Shown: piece after piece, positions 15,779-24,416 of the stretch
How positions within the stretch are numbered: position 1 is the first letter of the stretch
Layout of the letters: each line of letters starts with the position of its first letter
Origin: Chitinophaga alhagiae
GTDB lineage: Bacteria; Bacteroidota; Bacteroidia; Chitinophagales; Chitinophagaceae
NCBI RefSeq assembly: GCF_003568665.1
Contig: NZ_QXMH01000002.1
Span: 496,001 to 560,000 of the forward strand
Direction: 5' to 3'
Length of the DNA: 64,000 nt
The notes under the pieces: model-generated
Seen by the model: the letters and a program-made list of their open reading frames with translations, nothing else
The model's database searches: none
What the model was told of the DNA's origin: nothing
Position numbers and translations under genes: made by a program

Positions 15779-17161
15779 TTAAATAAATTCCTTGATATCC
15801 TGCATGATTTTCCGGGCTATGTTGTCTGCCGTGGTTTCATTATGGCTTTCGGCATAGATGCGGATAATGGGCTCCGTATTGGACGTGCGCAGGTGTACCC
15901 AATCTTTGTCAAATTCGATCTTGAGGCCGTCTTCCGTGTTCTGCGGCTGCTTTTTGTACTTGCCCTTGATCTTTTCAAAAATGGTCTTCACGTCAATACC
16001 CTTGTCCAGCTCAATTTTATTCTTGGAAATAAAATAGTCGGGGTACGAGTTGCGGAGCGCTTTCATTTTCTTTTTGCTGTGGGCCAGGTGGCTGAGGAAC
16101 AGGCCGATGCCGATCAGGGCATCCCGGCCATAATGCAGGTCAGGCACAATGATGCCGCCGTTGCCTTCCCCGCCTATTACGGCGTTCACGGCTTTCATTT
16201 TATTCACCACGTTCACTTCGCCCACCGCGGAGGGGTGGTACTCGCCCCCGTTGCGGAGGGTAATATCTTTCAATGCCTGGGTGGAGCTGAGGTTGGAAAC
16301 GGTGTTGCCTTTGCGGTGTTTGAGCACATAGTCCGCCACGGCCACCAGGGTGTATTCTTCCCCGAACATGCTGCCGTCTTCGCATACAAAACAAAGGCGG
16401 TCCACATCAGGGTCTACGGCAATGCCGAAGTCTGCTTCAGATTTGTTCACTTCATTGGAAAGGGCGGTGAGGTTTTCAGGCAGCGGCTCCGGGTTGTGGG
16501 AGAACTTGCCGTTCACTTCCCCAAAGAGCACTTCCACTTCCTGTACGCCCAGGGCTTTCAGCAGCGCGGGCACGTAAATGGCCCCGGTAGAGTTCACGGC
16601 GTCTACCACTACCTTGAAATTGCCCGCCTTGATGGCTTTCACGTCTACCAGCGGGTAGTTCACCACCAGGTCTATGTGTTTTTGCAGGTAAGAATCATCC
16701 CGTTGGTAAGTGCCCAGCTTGTTCACGTCTGCAAATACAAAATCTTCATTGGCGGCCAGCTCCAGCACTTCCGCGCCGTCTGTGCCGGAAATGAACTCGC
16801 CTTCCGCGTTCAGCAGCTTCAGCGCGTTCCATTCCCTGGGGTTGTGGCTGGCGGTAAGAATGATGCCGCCTGCCGCCTGTTCCATTTTTACGGCTATTTC
16901 CACGGTAGGCGTGGTGCTGAGGTCAAGGTCCACCACGTCTATGCCAAGGCCGTTGAGCGTAGATACCACCAGGTCCTTCACCATTTCTCCGGATATGCGC
17001 CCGTCCCGCCCTATCACTACCTTCTTGTTGTCAGCGTTCTGCCGCAACAGCCATGTGCCATACGCGGCGGTGAACTTTACCACGTCCAGCGGGGACAAAC
17101 CTTCTCCCGGCCTGCCGCCGATTGTTCCACGAATACCCGAAATTGATTTGATCAGTGCCAC
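15779..17161 (-). CDS. glmM: Phosphoglucosamine mutase
   Basis: 460 residues, alpha-D-phosphohexomutase fold. It interconverts glucosamine 6-phosphate and glucosamine 1-phosphate on the way to UDP-GlcNAc for peptidoglycan and lipopolysaccharide. Catalytic phosphoserine Ser105 in TASHNP; metal loop DPDVDRLCF; sugar-binding GEGNGG; phosphate-binding TSNTEPIIRIYAE at the C-terminus. The N-terminus SISGIRGTIGG is the form usual in Bacteroidota GlmM. A phosphomannomutase activity cannot be excluded from sequence alone. Cytoplasmic, monocistronic between a strong terminator and its own promoter. Confidence 0.9.
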   Translation of the reverse strand: MALIKSISGIRGTIGGRPGEGLSPLDVVKFTAAYGTWLLRQNADNKKVVIGRDGRISGEMVKDLVVSTLNGLGIDVVDLDLSTTPTVEIAVKMEQAAGGIILTASHNPREWNALKLLNAEGEFISGTDGAEVLELAANEDFVFADVNKLGTYQRDDSYLQKHIDLVVNYPLVDVKAIKAGNFKVVVDAVNSTGAIYVPALLKALGVQEVEVLFGEVNGKFSHNPEPLPENLTALSNEVNKSEADFGIAVDPDVDRLCFVCEDGSMFGEEYTLVAVADYVLKHRKGNTVSNLSSTQALKDITLRNGGEYHPSAVGEVNVVNKMKAVNAVIGGEGNGGIIVPDLHYGRDALIGIGLFLSHLAHSKKKMKALRNSYPDYFISKNKIELDKGIDVKTIFEKIKGKYKKQPQNTEDGLKIEFDKDWVHLRTSNTEPIIRIYAESHNETTADNIARKIMQDIKEFI

Positions 17162-17185
17162 AATTGTTGGATTTTTTTAGGAAGG

Positions 17186-17214
17186 CAAAGATAATCGATT
17201 CAATCTTTAATCAA
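17186..17214 (-). promoter_or_regulatory. Promoter of glmM (-33 TTG, -7 TATCTTTG)
   Basis: On the minus strand TTG (17212-17214) is followed after 18 bp by TATCTTTG (17186-17193), a full match to the Bacteroidota -33/-7 pattern. It lies 24 bp before the glmM ATG. Confidence 0.65.
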
Positions 17215-17266
17215 CCTGTTAATTTAGCATGTTCACGCTTCAAACCGCTTGTTGCGGCAATTAGAC

Positions 17267-17274
17267 TATATTTG
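17267..17274 (+). promoter_or_regulatory. -7 box TATATTTG for the envelope operon
   Basis: TATATTTG is a full match to TAnnTTTG, 30 bp before the ATG at 17305. Two TTG triplets at 17249-17254 could act as a -33 element, with shorter than usual spacing. Confidence 0.55.
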
Positions 17275-17304
17275 CAGCTACGTATAAAATTTTAAGAGAA
17301 TATA

Positions 17305-19326
17305 ATGGGTCATATTTGGTCTCGCATTCCCAGGTACATACGGTATATATTCATGCAAACCTTATACCTGTTTTGTTTCCTGGTGGTTTTCAGGCTGATC
17401 TTCTTCCTTTTCTTTTTTTCCAGCACCATTAAAGAACCTGGCATTATTGCCCGGGCCTGGTACCTGGGCCTCAAGTTCGACATGCGGCTGGCGCTCATCA
17501 TCATGATACCCGTGGGCCTGGTGGCCATTATTGCGCGAGACCGGCTCTTTGGCACCGGCGCCCTGCGGCGGCTCAACTTCTGGTATTTCTTTGTGGCATA
17601 CCTGGTGCTGACATTGTTTTACGTAGTGGACCTGGGGCATTACAGCTACCTGGGCCTGCGGCTGGAGCCTTCTGTTACCCGCTTCCTGGCTTCCGGGGAA
17701 AGGGCCACCAATGCCCGCATGATGTGGGAAAGTTACCCCGTGGTGTGGGGCGGGCTGGGCATTCTATTGCTCATGGCCTTTGTACGTTTTTCGTACCGCA
17801 GCATTTACCGCCGTTATGCCGGTAAAGAAGGCAGGCCCGTGCGCCCCTGGGGCTACGCCGGCTGGGTGATACTGCTGGTACTGCTGTTTGGCGCGGGCAT
17901 TTACGGCAACTTTGCGTGGTTCCCCCTGCGCTGGAGCCAGGCCATGTTCACCAGGGACAATGCGGTGACCAGCCTGGCCCTCAACCCGGTGCTGCACTTT
18001 GTGTCTAACATGGACCTGCAGGCAGACACCTTTGACGAAACGGCCACCCGCAAATACTATCCCCACATGGCGGAATACCTCGGTGTGGACAGCCCCAACG
18101 CGCAAACCCTCCACTTTGCGCGCAGCTTTCCCGGAGACAGCTCAAAACCGCGGCAGAACGTGATCATTGTGATGCTGGAAAGCGTGGGCGCCTCCATGAC
18201 CAGCATGTTCGGCAACCCCATGCAGGCCACGCCCAACCTGCAGCGCCTGGCGGACAACGGGGCGCTGTACAAAAACTTTTACGTGCCCGCTATGAGCACC
18301 GCCCGTACCGTATTTGGCGTTACCACCGGCCTGCCGGACGTGGTAAAGGTCAAAACCGCCTCCCGCCACCCGGCCATTGTAGACCAGCGCGTGGTCATGG
18401 ACCAGTTCAAAGGCTACGAAAAATATTACCTCCTGGGCGGCAATACCAACTGGGCCAACATCCGCGCCGTGTTCACCAACAACGTGGAAGGCCTGCAGAT
18501 CTTTGAAGAAGGATATTTCAAAGCGCCCAAGGCAGACGTTTGGGGCGTGGCGGACTATGACCTGATCACGGAAGCGGACGAGATATTCAAAAAGGCGCAT
18601 GACAGTAAAAAACCGTTCCTCGCCTTCCTGCAAACGGCAGACAACCACGAGCCCTACACTACCACCAGCGGGGCGGGAGACTTCAAGCGCCTCACCGCCA
18701 AAGAAATAGACATGAAACAGCTGAAGGCGTCCGGTTTTGTAAATATCGACCAGTTCAACGCCCTCCGCTACCTGGACTACAATGTAGGCCACCTCATGCA
18801 GCTGGCGGAAAGATCGGGGTACCTGAACAATACTATTTTTGTGTTCTTCGGTGACCACAGCGCCCGGCTGGACGCCTACAGCTTCATGCCTTACCCGGAG
18901 TTCGAGATGGCCACCTACGTAACGCACGTGCCCTGCATCATCTACAACCCTAAAACCGTGGCGCCCCGGCAGGTGGAAGCCGCCGGCAGCCTGCTGGACG
19001 TGTACCCCACCGTGGCGGAGATGACGGGCATGCCCTACACCAACTACACCCTGGGCAAAAGCCTGCTGGATACCGCCGGCGCCGCGCGGCGCTTTGCTTT
19101 CATCCAGTACGTGCGGGGCCTCAACGGCTATTGGGCCACCGTGAACGGGCAATACCTTTACGAAATAGATGCCAAAACCGGCGCGGCGGGACTGTATGAC
19201 CTGCGGGCAGACGCCCAAAAGAACGTACAGCAGCAAAACCCTGAACTGTCACGCCAAATGGATAACTTAACGCGCGGATTTTACGAAAGCGCCCGATATT
19301 TGATGTTCAATAACAAGAAGCAATAG
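17305..19326 (+). CDS. LTA-synthase-like inner-membrane sulfatase-fold protein
   Basis: 673 residues. Five hydrophobic helices fill residues 1-210 (for example YLFCFLVVFRLIFFLFFF, LALIIMIPVGLVAII, WVILLVLLFGAGIYG), followed by a periplasmic alkaline-phosphatase/sulfatase-fold domain from about residue 285: NVIIVMLESVGASM (metal Glu), PAMSTARTVFGVTTGLP (expected nucleophile Thr), FLQTADNHEPY, and VFFFGDHSARLD (metal Asp/His). Relatives transfer phosphoglycerol or phosphoethanolamine to glycans and lipids. Bacteroidota do not make Gram-positive LTA, so the acceptor is unknown. First of four tightly packed genes, with its own -7 box. Confidence 0.9.
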   Translation: MGHIWSRIPRYIRYIFMQTLYLFCFLVVFRLIFFLFFFSSTIKEPGIIARAWYLGLKFDMRLALIIMIPVGLVAIIARDRLFGTGALRRLNFWYFFVAYLVLTLFYVVDLGHYSYLGLRLEPSVTRFLASGERATNARMMWESYPVVWGGLGILLLMAFVRFSYRSIYRRYAGKEGRPVRPWGYAGWVILLVLLFGAGIYGNFAWFPLRWSQAMFTRDNAVTSLALNPVLHFVSNMDLQADTFDETATRKYYPHMAEYLGVDSPNAQTLHFARSFPGDSSKPRQNVIIVMLESVGASMTSMFGNPMQATPNLQRLADNGALYKNFYVPAMSTARTVFGVTTGLPDVVKVKTASRHPAIVDQRVVMDQFKGYEKYYLLGGNTNWANIRAVFTNNVEGLQIFEEGYFKAPKADVWGVADYDLITEADEIFKKAHDSKKPFLAFLQTADNHEPYTTTSGAGDFKRLTAKEIDMKQLKASGFVNIDQFNALRYLDYNVGHLMQLAERSGYLNNTIFVFFGDHSARLDAYSFMPYPEFEMATYVTHVPCIIYNPKTVAPRQVEAAGSLLDVYPTVAEMTGMPYTNYTLGKSLLDTAGAARRFAFIQYVRGLNGYWATVNGQYLYEIDAKTGAAGLYDLRADAQKNVQQQNPELSRQMDNLTRGFYESARYLMFNNKKQ

Positions 19327-19330
19327 CGAG

Positions 19331-20080
19331 ATGGAAGTTGCGAAACAATGGTTCAAAGACTGGTTCAATTCTCCTTATTATCACCTGCTGTACAGCAACC
19401 GTGACGAGAAGGAGGCGGCATCATTTATAGACAAGCTGGTGGATTACCTGCACCCCGCGCCCGGCGCTTCCATGCTGGACGTGGCCTGCGGCAGGGGGCG
19501 CCATGCCAGGTACCTGGCAGATAAAGGGTTTAACGTAACCGGCATAGATCTCTCTGAAGAAAGCATTGCCGCGGCCCGCAAGCTGGAGAACGATCATCTC
19601 AGCTTTTTCCAGCATGATATGCGGTTGCCCTTCCGCATCAATTATTTTGATGTGGTGTTCAACTTCTTCACCAGCTTCGGCTATTTTGAGACCCGGCATG
19701 AGAACGAGAACGCGCTGCGCACCCTGGCCAATACCCTGAAACCCGGCGGCCGGCTGGTGCTGGACTACCTCAACAGCGTGTACGTGGCGGCCCACCTGGT
19801 GGTAGATGAAGTGAAGGAAAAAGACAACGTGGTGTTCGATATCAAAAGGGAGATGAGTAAAGACAAATTCCTCAAACAGATCAATATACTGGACAAAAAG
19901 CAACTGCTGCGCAGCGAATACACGGAGAGCGTGAGCGCCTTTACCCTGGCAGATTTTGAAGAGATGTTCGCCAAACAGGGATTGCAGATCACCGATGTTT
20001 TCGGGGATTATCACTTCAACGCATTTGACGAGCAGCACTCCCCGAGGCTGGTGCTCATTGCGCAAAAACCGAAAGGCTGA
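19331..20080 (+). CDS. Class I SAM-dependent methyltransferase
   Basis: 249 residues. A Rossmann-type methyltransferase: motif I SMLDVACGRGRHARYLA (about 48-64), motif II NVTGIDLSEESI, motif III FFQHDMRLPF and post-motif LKPGGRLVLDYLNS. No signal peptide. It begins 4 bp after the LTA-synthase-like gene and its stop overlaps the next ATG by one base, so it belongs to that operon. The substrate is unknown; context suggests an envelope lipid or glycan precursor. Confidence 0.9.
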   Translation: MEVAKQWFKDWFNSPYYHLLYSNRDEKEAASFIDKLVDYLHPAPGASMLDVACGRGRHARYLADKGFNVTGIDLSEESIAAARKLENDHLSFFQHDMRLPFRINYFDVVFNFFTSFGYFETRHENENALRTLANTLKPGGRLVLDYLNSVYVAAHLVVDEVKEKDNVVFDIKREMSKDKFLKQINILDKKQLLRSEYTESVSAFTLADFEEMFAKQGLQITDVFGDYHFNAFDEQHSPRLVLIAQKPKG

Positions 20081-20655
20081 TGGAAAATTTGCTGACCTGG
20101 GACCTCAAGCTGTTTTTTTATATCAACGGCAAATGGAACAACGGCTTCCTTGACTTTCTGCTGCCCTGGCTGCGGGAGCCCTACCTCTGGGCGCCGCTGT
20201 ACCTGTTCCTGGGCGTTTTTGTGATCTATAACTTCGGGTGGCGGGGTTTTTTCTGGATCGTGTTCTTTATTGTCACCTTTGCCATTACGGACCAGGCCAG
20301 CATGTTCTTTAAAGACGCGGTGGCCCGCCTGCGGCCCTGCCGTGACCCCCTCATTGCCCCGTACGTAAGGGTGATGGTGAACTACTGCCCCCAAAGCGGC
20401 AGCTTTACCTCCTCCCATGCCGCCAACCATTTTGGCCTTGCAATGTTTTCTTTCATAACTTTAAGCCCACGGATAGGGAAGTGGGCGTGGCTGTTTTTCC
20501 TTTGGGCGGCCGCGATCTGCTACTCCCAGGTATACGTGGGCGTGCACTACCCGCTGGATGTGGTGGGCGGTGGAGTGCTGGGCATGCTGGCCGGGTTGCT
20601 GAGCGGCGGATTTTTTCAAAGAAGGATCAGACTGGAACTGGACAAAACAACATGA
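20080..20655 (+). CDS. PAP2-family membrane phosphatase
   Basis: 191 residues with about five transmembrane helices. The three PAP2 motifs are present: KDAVARLRP (C1), SFTSSHAAN (C2, with SSH in place of the usual SGH) and YSQVYVGVHYPLDVVGG (C3, where Gln replaces the usual Arg before V-Y). The catalytic histidines are kept. Relatives dephosphorylate undecaprenyl diphosphate or lipid A. The start shares one base with the preceding stop codon, and the end overlaps the ZIP transporter by an ATGA. In this operon it may act with the LTA-synthase-like protein on lipid-linked phosphates. Confidence 0.9.
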   Translation: MENLLTWDLKLFFYINGKWNNGFLDFLLPWLREPYLWAPLYLFLGVFVIYNFGWRGFFWIVFFIVTFAITDQASMFFKDAVARLRPCRDPLIAPYVRVMVNYCPQSGSFTSSHAANHFGLAMFSFITLSPRIGKWAWLFFLWAAAICYSQVYVGVHYPLDVVGGGVLGMLAGLLSGGFFQRRIRLELDKTT

Positions 20656-21383
20656 ACTTTACATACCTGATACTCATACTGGCCGCAACTATCGGCGGGG
20701 GCATGATTCCCATGTTAGTCAAACGGGTACATCCCAACCTGCCTATTTACCTGCTGGCCTTCACCGGCGCTTTCCTTTTCGGCATCACCATCATGCACCT
20801 GCTGCCGGAGGTGTACCACGAGCTGGGGCATTCCGCCGGCATCTATATTGTGCTGGGCTTCTTTGTGCAGGTGTTCCTGCAGCAGCTCAGCCACGGCATG
20901 GAGCACGGGCATACCCACCTGCCCGGCGGCAACCACCACCATGTGGCCGTAATGCCCCTGCTTATCGGCCTCTCCATTCACGCTTTTATGGAGGGCATCC
21001 CGCTGGGTTTCCATTATGAAGACAGGTCCGCCCTGCCATCGCTCATGCTGGGCGTAATGGCCCACAAGGTACCGGAGGCGCTTACCCTGATCACCGTGAT
21101 GATGCATGCCCATCAAAGCAAATCGCAGCTGTGGCGCATCCTCCTGATCTTTTCCGTCATCACTCCTTTATCAGCTATATTGGCCGCTACGCTGGGCCAG
21201 CAATTCCATGTGGTTACCGACTCGCTGGTGTACCTGGTTGCGCTGGTGATAGGGGCCTTTCTGCACATTTCCACCACCATATTTTACGAAAGCGGTACCC
21301 GGCATCACGAGCTGAGCGGCAGAAAAGTAATGGCCATAGCCGCCGGCATCGCTTTGGCATTTGTTACGCTGATATTTGAATAA
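20652..21383 (+). CDS. ZIP-family metal transporter
   Basis: 243 residues from the ATG at 20652, which overlaps the PAP2 stop as ATGA; a longer frame that reaches into the PAP2 gene has no membrane signal and is rejected. Eight hydrophobic helices. The ZIP metal sites are in helices IV and V: GLSIHAFMEGIPLG (HxxxEG) and LMLGVMAHKVPEALTLI (HKxPE). The loop between helices III and IV is His-rich (HGMEHGHTHLPGGNHHH). It probably imports zinc, iron or manganese across the inner membrane. Zinc or manganese would suit the metal-dependent LTA-synthase-like enzyme at the start of the operon, but that link is inference. Confidence 0.92.
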   Translation: MNFTYLILILAATIGGGMIPMLVKRVHPNLPIYLLAFTGAFLFGITIMHLLPEVYHELGHSAGIYIVLGFFVQVFLQQLSHGMEHGHTHLPGGNHHHVAVMPLLIGLSIHAFMEGIPLGFHYEDRSALPSLMLGVMAHKVPEALTLITVMMHAHQSKSQLWRILLIFSVITPLSAILAATLGQQFHVVTDSLVYLVALVIGAFLHISTTIFYESGTRHHELSGRKVMAIAAGIALAFVTLIFE

Positions 21384-21407
21384 TTTTTTATTTTTAGGCT
21401 TATAATT

Positions 21408-22694
21408 ATGGAAGTCGTCATTATCCTCGTCCTTATTTTGCTCAACGGTATCTTCTCAATGGCGGAGATAGCCTTGGTGTCCGCCCGCAAAGTGCGGTTG
21501 GAGAACGCAGCCAGGCAAGGGGACGAAAAAGCCAAAGCAGCACTGAAACTGTCTAACAACCCGGATACGTTCCTTTCTACGGTACAGATCGGTATTACGC
21601 TGATCGGTATCCTGACAGGTTTGTACTCCGGGGAACAATTGAAGGAAGACGTAAAGGGGTACTTTGATACCATTCCTTTGCTGGCGCCCTACAGCAACGG
21701 CGTTGCCACCGCCCTGCTGGTCATTGTGATCACTTACCTCACCCTGGTATTGGGAGAGCTGTTCCCCAAACGCATCGGCCTGGCCAATCCCGAAAAGATA
21801 GCCAAAGCGCTGGCGCAGCCCATGCACCTCCTTTCCCGCGTCACGTTCCCGTTCGTATGGCTGTTAAGCCGCTCTACCAACGTACTGGTGGGCATAACAG
21901 GCCTGAAACGCACTTCAGACAGCAATGTAACGGAAGAAGAGATCAAGGCCATCATCAGCGAAGGCACCTCCTCCGGCGCCATAGAAGAGACCGAGCAGGA
22001 GATCATTGAGCGCGTGTTCCACCTCGGGGACCGCAACATCACCTCCCTCATGACCCACCGTACCGATATTGTATGGCTGGACGTGAGCGAGGAAGGCGAA
22101 AGCTACAAACGCAAGATCAAGGCCTCCCCGCATTCCGTATACCCCGTGTGCGAAGGGCAGATAGACCATATCAAAGGCATTCTTACCATCAAGGACCTGT
22201 ACGCCGCCGGCAACCTGGCCGTGCTCAAAGACGTGATGAAGAAACCCCTCTTCATCCCTGATAACAATACCGCCTACCAGGTACTGGAAAAGTTCAAGGA
22301 AACCCAGATACACGCCGCGTTCATTGTAGACGAGTACGGCACCTTCCTGGGCATGATCACCCTGAACGATATCCTGGAAGCTATTGTGGGAGACATGCCG
22401 GAAACCGGGCAGGACGACTACAACATGGTAAAACGCGAAGACGGCAGCTACCTCATAGACGCACAGATACCGTTCTACGACTTCCTCAGCGAATTTGACA
22501 TGGAAGACCTGATGGCCGAATTTGAGCAGGAATTTGATACCCTGGCCGGTTTCATCCTCCACCACCTGGAACATATTCCCCAAACAGGTGAAAAACTGGA
22601 ATGGCGCAATTTTACCTTCGAAATTGTAGACATGGACGCTCACCGCATCGATAAAATATTGGTTACACCCCCTGAAAATATAGCCGAAGAGTAA
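21408..22694 (+). CDS. CNNM/CBS-domain membrane protein (HlyC/CorC family)
   Basis: 428 residues. DUF21/CNNM transmembrane domain at 1-190 (ILVLILLNGIFSMAEIALVSARKVRLE with the conserved small-residue pattern, and GELFPKRIGLANPEKIA), CBS pair about 200-335 (MTHRTDIVWLD, IKGILTIKDL, AAFIVDEYGTFLGMITLNDILEAIVGD), CorC_HlyC domain about 350-425. Such proteins act in magnesium or cobalt efflux, or regulate ion transport, in the inner membrane; the older name haemolysin is misleading. It starts 24 bp after the ZIP gene and may belong to the same operon. A terminator follows. Confidence 0.92.
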   Translation: MEVVIILVLILLNGIFSMAEIALVSARKVRLENAARQGDEKAKAALKLSNNPDTFLSTVQIGITLIGILTGLYSGEQLKEDVKGYFDTIPLLAPYSNGVATALLVIVITYLTLVLGELFPKRIGLANPEKIAKALAQPMHLLSRVTFPFVWLLSRSTNVLVGITGLKRTSDSNVTEEEIKAIISEGTSSGAIEETEQEIIERVFHLGDRNITSLMTHRTDIVWLDVSEEGESYKRKIKASPHSVYPVCEGQIDHIKGILTIKDLYAAGNLAVLKDVMKKPLFIPDNNTAYQVLEKFKETQIHAAFIVDEYGTFLGMITLNDILEAIVGDMPETGQDDYNMVKREDGSYLIDAQIPFYDFLSEFDMEDLMAEFEQEFDTLAGFILHHLEHIPQTGEKLEWRNFTFEIVDMDAHRIDKILVTPPENIAEE

Positions 22695-22710
22695 TACTTT
22701 TACACCGGAG

Positions 22711-22743
22711 AACGCTGCCTGTATGCCAACAGGTGGCGTTTTA
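22711..22743 (+). terminator. Terminator after the CorC-like gene
   Basis: AACGCTGCCTGT (22711-22722) pairs with ACAGGTGGCGTT (22729-22740) around a six-base loop, followed by TTTT. It separates the envelope genes from the pigment cluster. Confidence 0.75.
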
Positions 22744-22755
22744 AGGTTTTTATAC

Positions 22756-22763
22756 TAACTTTG
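22756..22763 (+). promoter_or_regulatory. -7 box TAACTTTG at the head of the pigment cluster
   Basis: TAACTTTG is a full match to TAnnTTTG and lies 39 bp before the ATG of the tyrosine ammonia-lyase gene, right after a terminator. A -33 TTG is not visible, so an activator could be needed. Confidence 0.55.
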
Positions 22764-22802
22764 GGCACTTTTTTATATAAACAAATAATTTAATCTAATA
22801 TA

Positions 22803-24380
22803 ATGGTCGTACTAGGAAGTAAGATGCTTTCCCTCGAAGAAGTGCATCGGGTGCTGTTTGAAGGTGAGGAGCTGGTGCTGGACGAAGCTGCTGTGGAGCA
22901 GGTGGGCGAGAACTTCAGGTTTCTGAAACAATTTTCCGCAAAGAAGCTCATTTACGGCATTAACACCGGTTTTGGCCCGATGGCGCAGTACCGCATCCCC
23001 GAAGAAGACACGTTTCAGCTTCAATATAACCTCATTCGCAGCCACGCCAGCGGCGCCGGCAAGTGCCTGGCGCCGGTGCTTACCAAAAGCCTGATGATTG
23101 CCCGCCTCAGCAGCTTTATGCAGGCCCATTCAGGGGTGCATAAAGATGTGGTGTACCTCCTGCGGGACCTGATCAACCATAACATTTACCCCTGCATATA
23201 CGAGCACGGGGGCGTAGGCGCCAGCGGAGACCTGGTGCAGCTGGCCCACCTGGCCCATGCCCTCATTGGCGAAGGCCACGTGCTGTACGAAGAAGAGATA
23301 CGCCCCGCCGCGGAAGTGTACAAACAGCTGGGCCTCAAGCCCATGCAGGTGCATGTGCGCGAAGGGCTGGCCGTTATCAACGGTACGTCTGCCATGACGG
23401 GCATTGCCCTGGTGAACATCATTGAGGCCCGCAAGCTGCTGATGTGGAGCTGCGCCCTTTCCGCCATGATCAACGAAGTGGTGGAGGCCTTTGACGACCA
23501 CCTCAGCTACGAGCTGAACGCGGTGAAAAAACACGCCGGCCAGAACGCCGTTGCGGAGCTGATGCGCGCCATGCTGAAAGGCAGCAAAATGATCCGCCAC
23601 CGGCCGGACCACCTGTATAAAGAACTGGAAGAAGAAATATTCAAGGATAAAGTGCAGGAATACTACTCCCTGCGCTGCGTGCCGCAGATACTGGGCCCTA
23701 TTTACGATACCCTGGCCCACGCGGAAACCATTGTAGTGGGAGAGCTGAACTCCGTGAGCGACAACCCCGTGGTGGACCACCACCACAAGAACGTGTACCA
23801 CGGCGGCAACTTCCATGGAGACTATATCTCCCTGGAAATGGACAAGGTGAAGATAGCCATGACCAAACTGTCCATGCTGAGCGAGCGCCAGCTCAACTAC
23901 CTGCTGAACGACAAGCTGAACCACAAGTTCCCGCCCTTTATGAACCTGGGCAAGCTGGGCTTCAACTTCGGCATGCAGGGCGTGCAGTTCACCGCCACTT
24001 CTACCGTGGCCGAGAACCAGACGCTGAGCTTCCCTATGTACATCCACAGCATTCCCAACAATAACGATAACCAGGACATTGTGAGCATGGGCTGCAACGC
24101 CGCGCAAATGACCTATAAAGTGATAGAGAACACTTTTGAAGTGCTCACGGTACAGATCATGACCCTGCTGCAGGCGGTTGATTACCTCAACTGTCAGGAC
24201 AAGCTCTCCGGCTTCTCCCGCAGGATCTACCAGGATGTGCGGGCTATTTTCCCTAAATTTATAGATGACGCTCCCCGGTATGCAGACGTACAGCAGATAA
24301 AGGCTTACCTGATGCGCCACGAACCTTCTGTGGTGGCGGGGCCCAAAACCGGCAAACGGCAGAAAAGTTCCGTGCAGTAA
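22803..24380 (+). CDS. Tyrosine ammonia-lyase (aromatic amino acid lyase)
   Basis: 525 residues. Converts L-tyrosine to 4-coumarate and ammonia, the starter of the aryl polyene. The self-formed MIO electrophile comes from Ala140-Ser141-Gly142 in EHGGVGASGDLVQLAHL. YGINTGFGPMAQYRI near residue 51 and the C-terminal SIPNNNDNQDIVSMG follow closely the tyrosine ammonia-lyase of Flavobacterium johnsoniae as I recall it. The selectivity pair is Ser80-His81 (NLIRSHASG), which also occurs in histidine lyases, so it is not diagnostic; no other hut genes lie nearby. First gene of the cluster. Confidence 0.9.
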   Translation: MVVLGSKMLSLEEVHRVLFEGEELVLDEAAVEQVGENFRFLKQFSAKKLIYGINTGFGPMAQYRIPEEDTFQLQYNLIRSHASGAGKCLAPVLTKSLMIARLSSFMQAHSGVHKDVVYLLRDLINHNIYPCIYEHGGVGASGDLVQLAHLAHALIGEGHVLYEEEIRPAAEVYKQLGLKPMQVHVREGLAVINGTSAMTGIALVNIIEARKLLMWSCALSAMINEVVEAFDDHLSYELNAVKKHAGQNAVAELMRAMLKGSKMIRHRPDHLYKELEEEIFKDKVQEYYSLRCVPQILGPIYDTLAHAETIVVGELNSVSDNPVVDHHHKNVYHGGNFHGDYISLEMDKVKIAMTKLSMLSERQLNYLLNDKLNHKFPPFMNLGKLGFNFGMQGVQFTATSTVAENQTLSFPMYIHSIPNNNDNQDIVSMGCNAAQMTYKVIENTFEVLTVQIMTLLQAVDYLNCQDKLSGFSRRIYQDVRAIFPKFIDDAPRYADVQQIKAYLMRHEPSVVAGPKTGKRQKSSVQ

Positions 24381-24416
24381 CTTTGGCGGGCAAACGAAAA
24401 GAACAAATAACGAAAG

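Noticed and set aside
15842..17146. 434-residue plus-strand frame opposite glmM
   Set aside because: Antisense to a clear phosphoglucosamine mutase; no recognisable motif, and the real gene has its own promoter and terminator.
22803..24380. hutH (histidine degradation) annotation
   Set aside because: No other hut gene is near, and the sequence follows the Flavobacterium tyrosine ammonia-lyase; the gene begins a pigment cluster.
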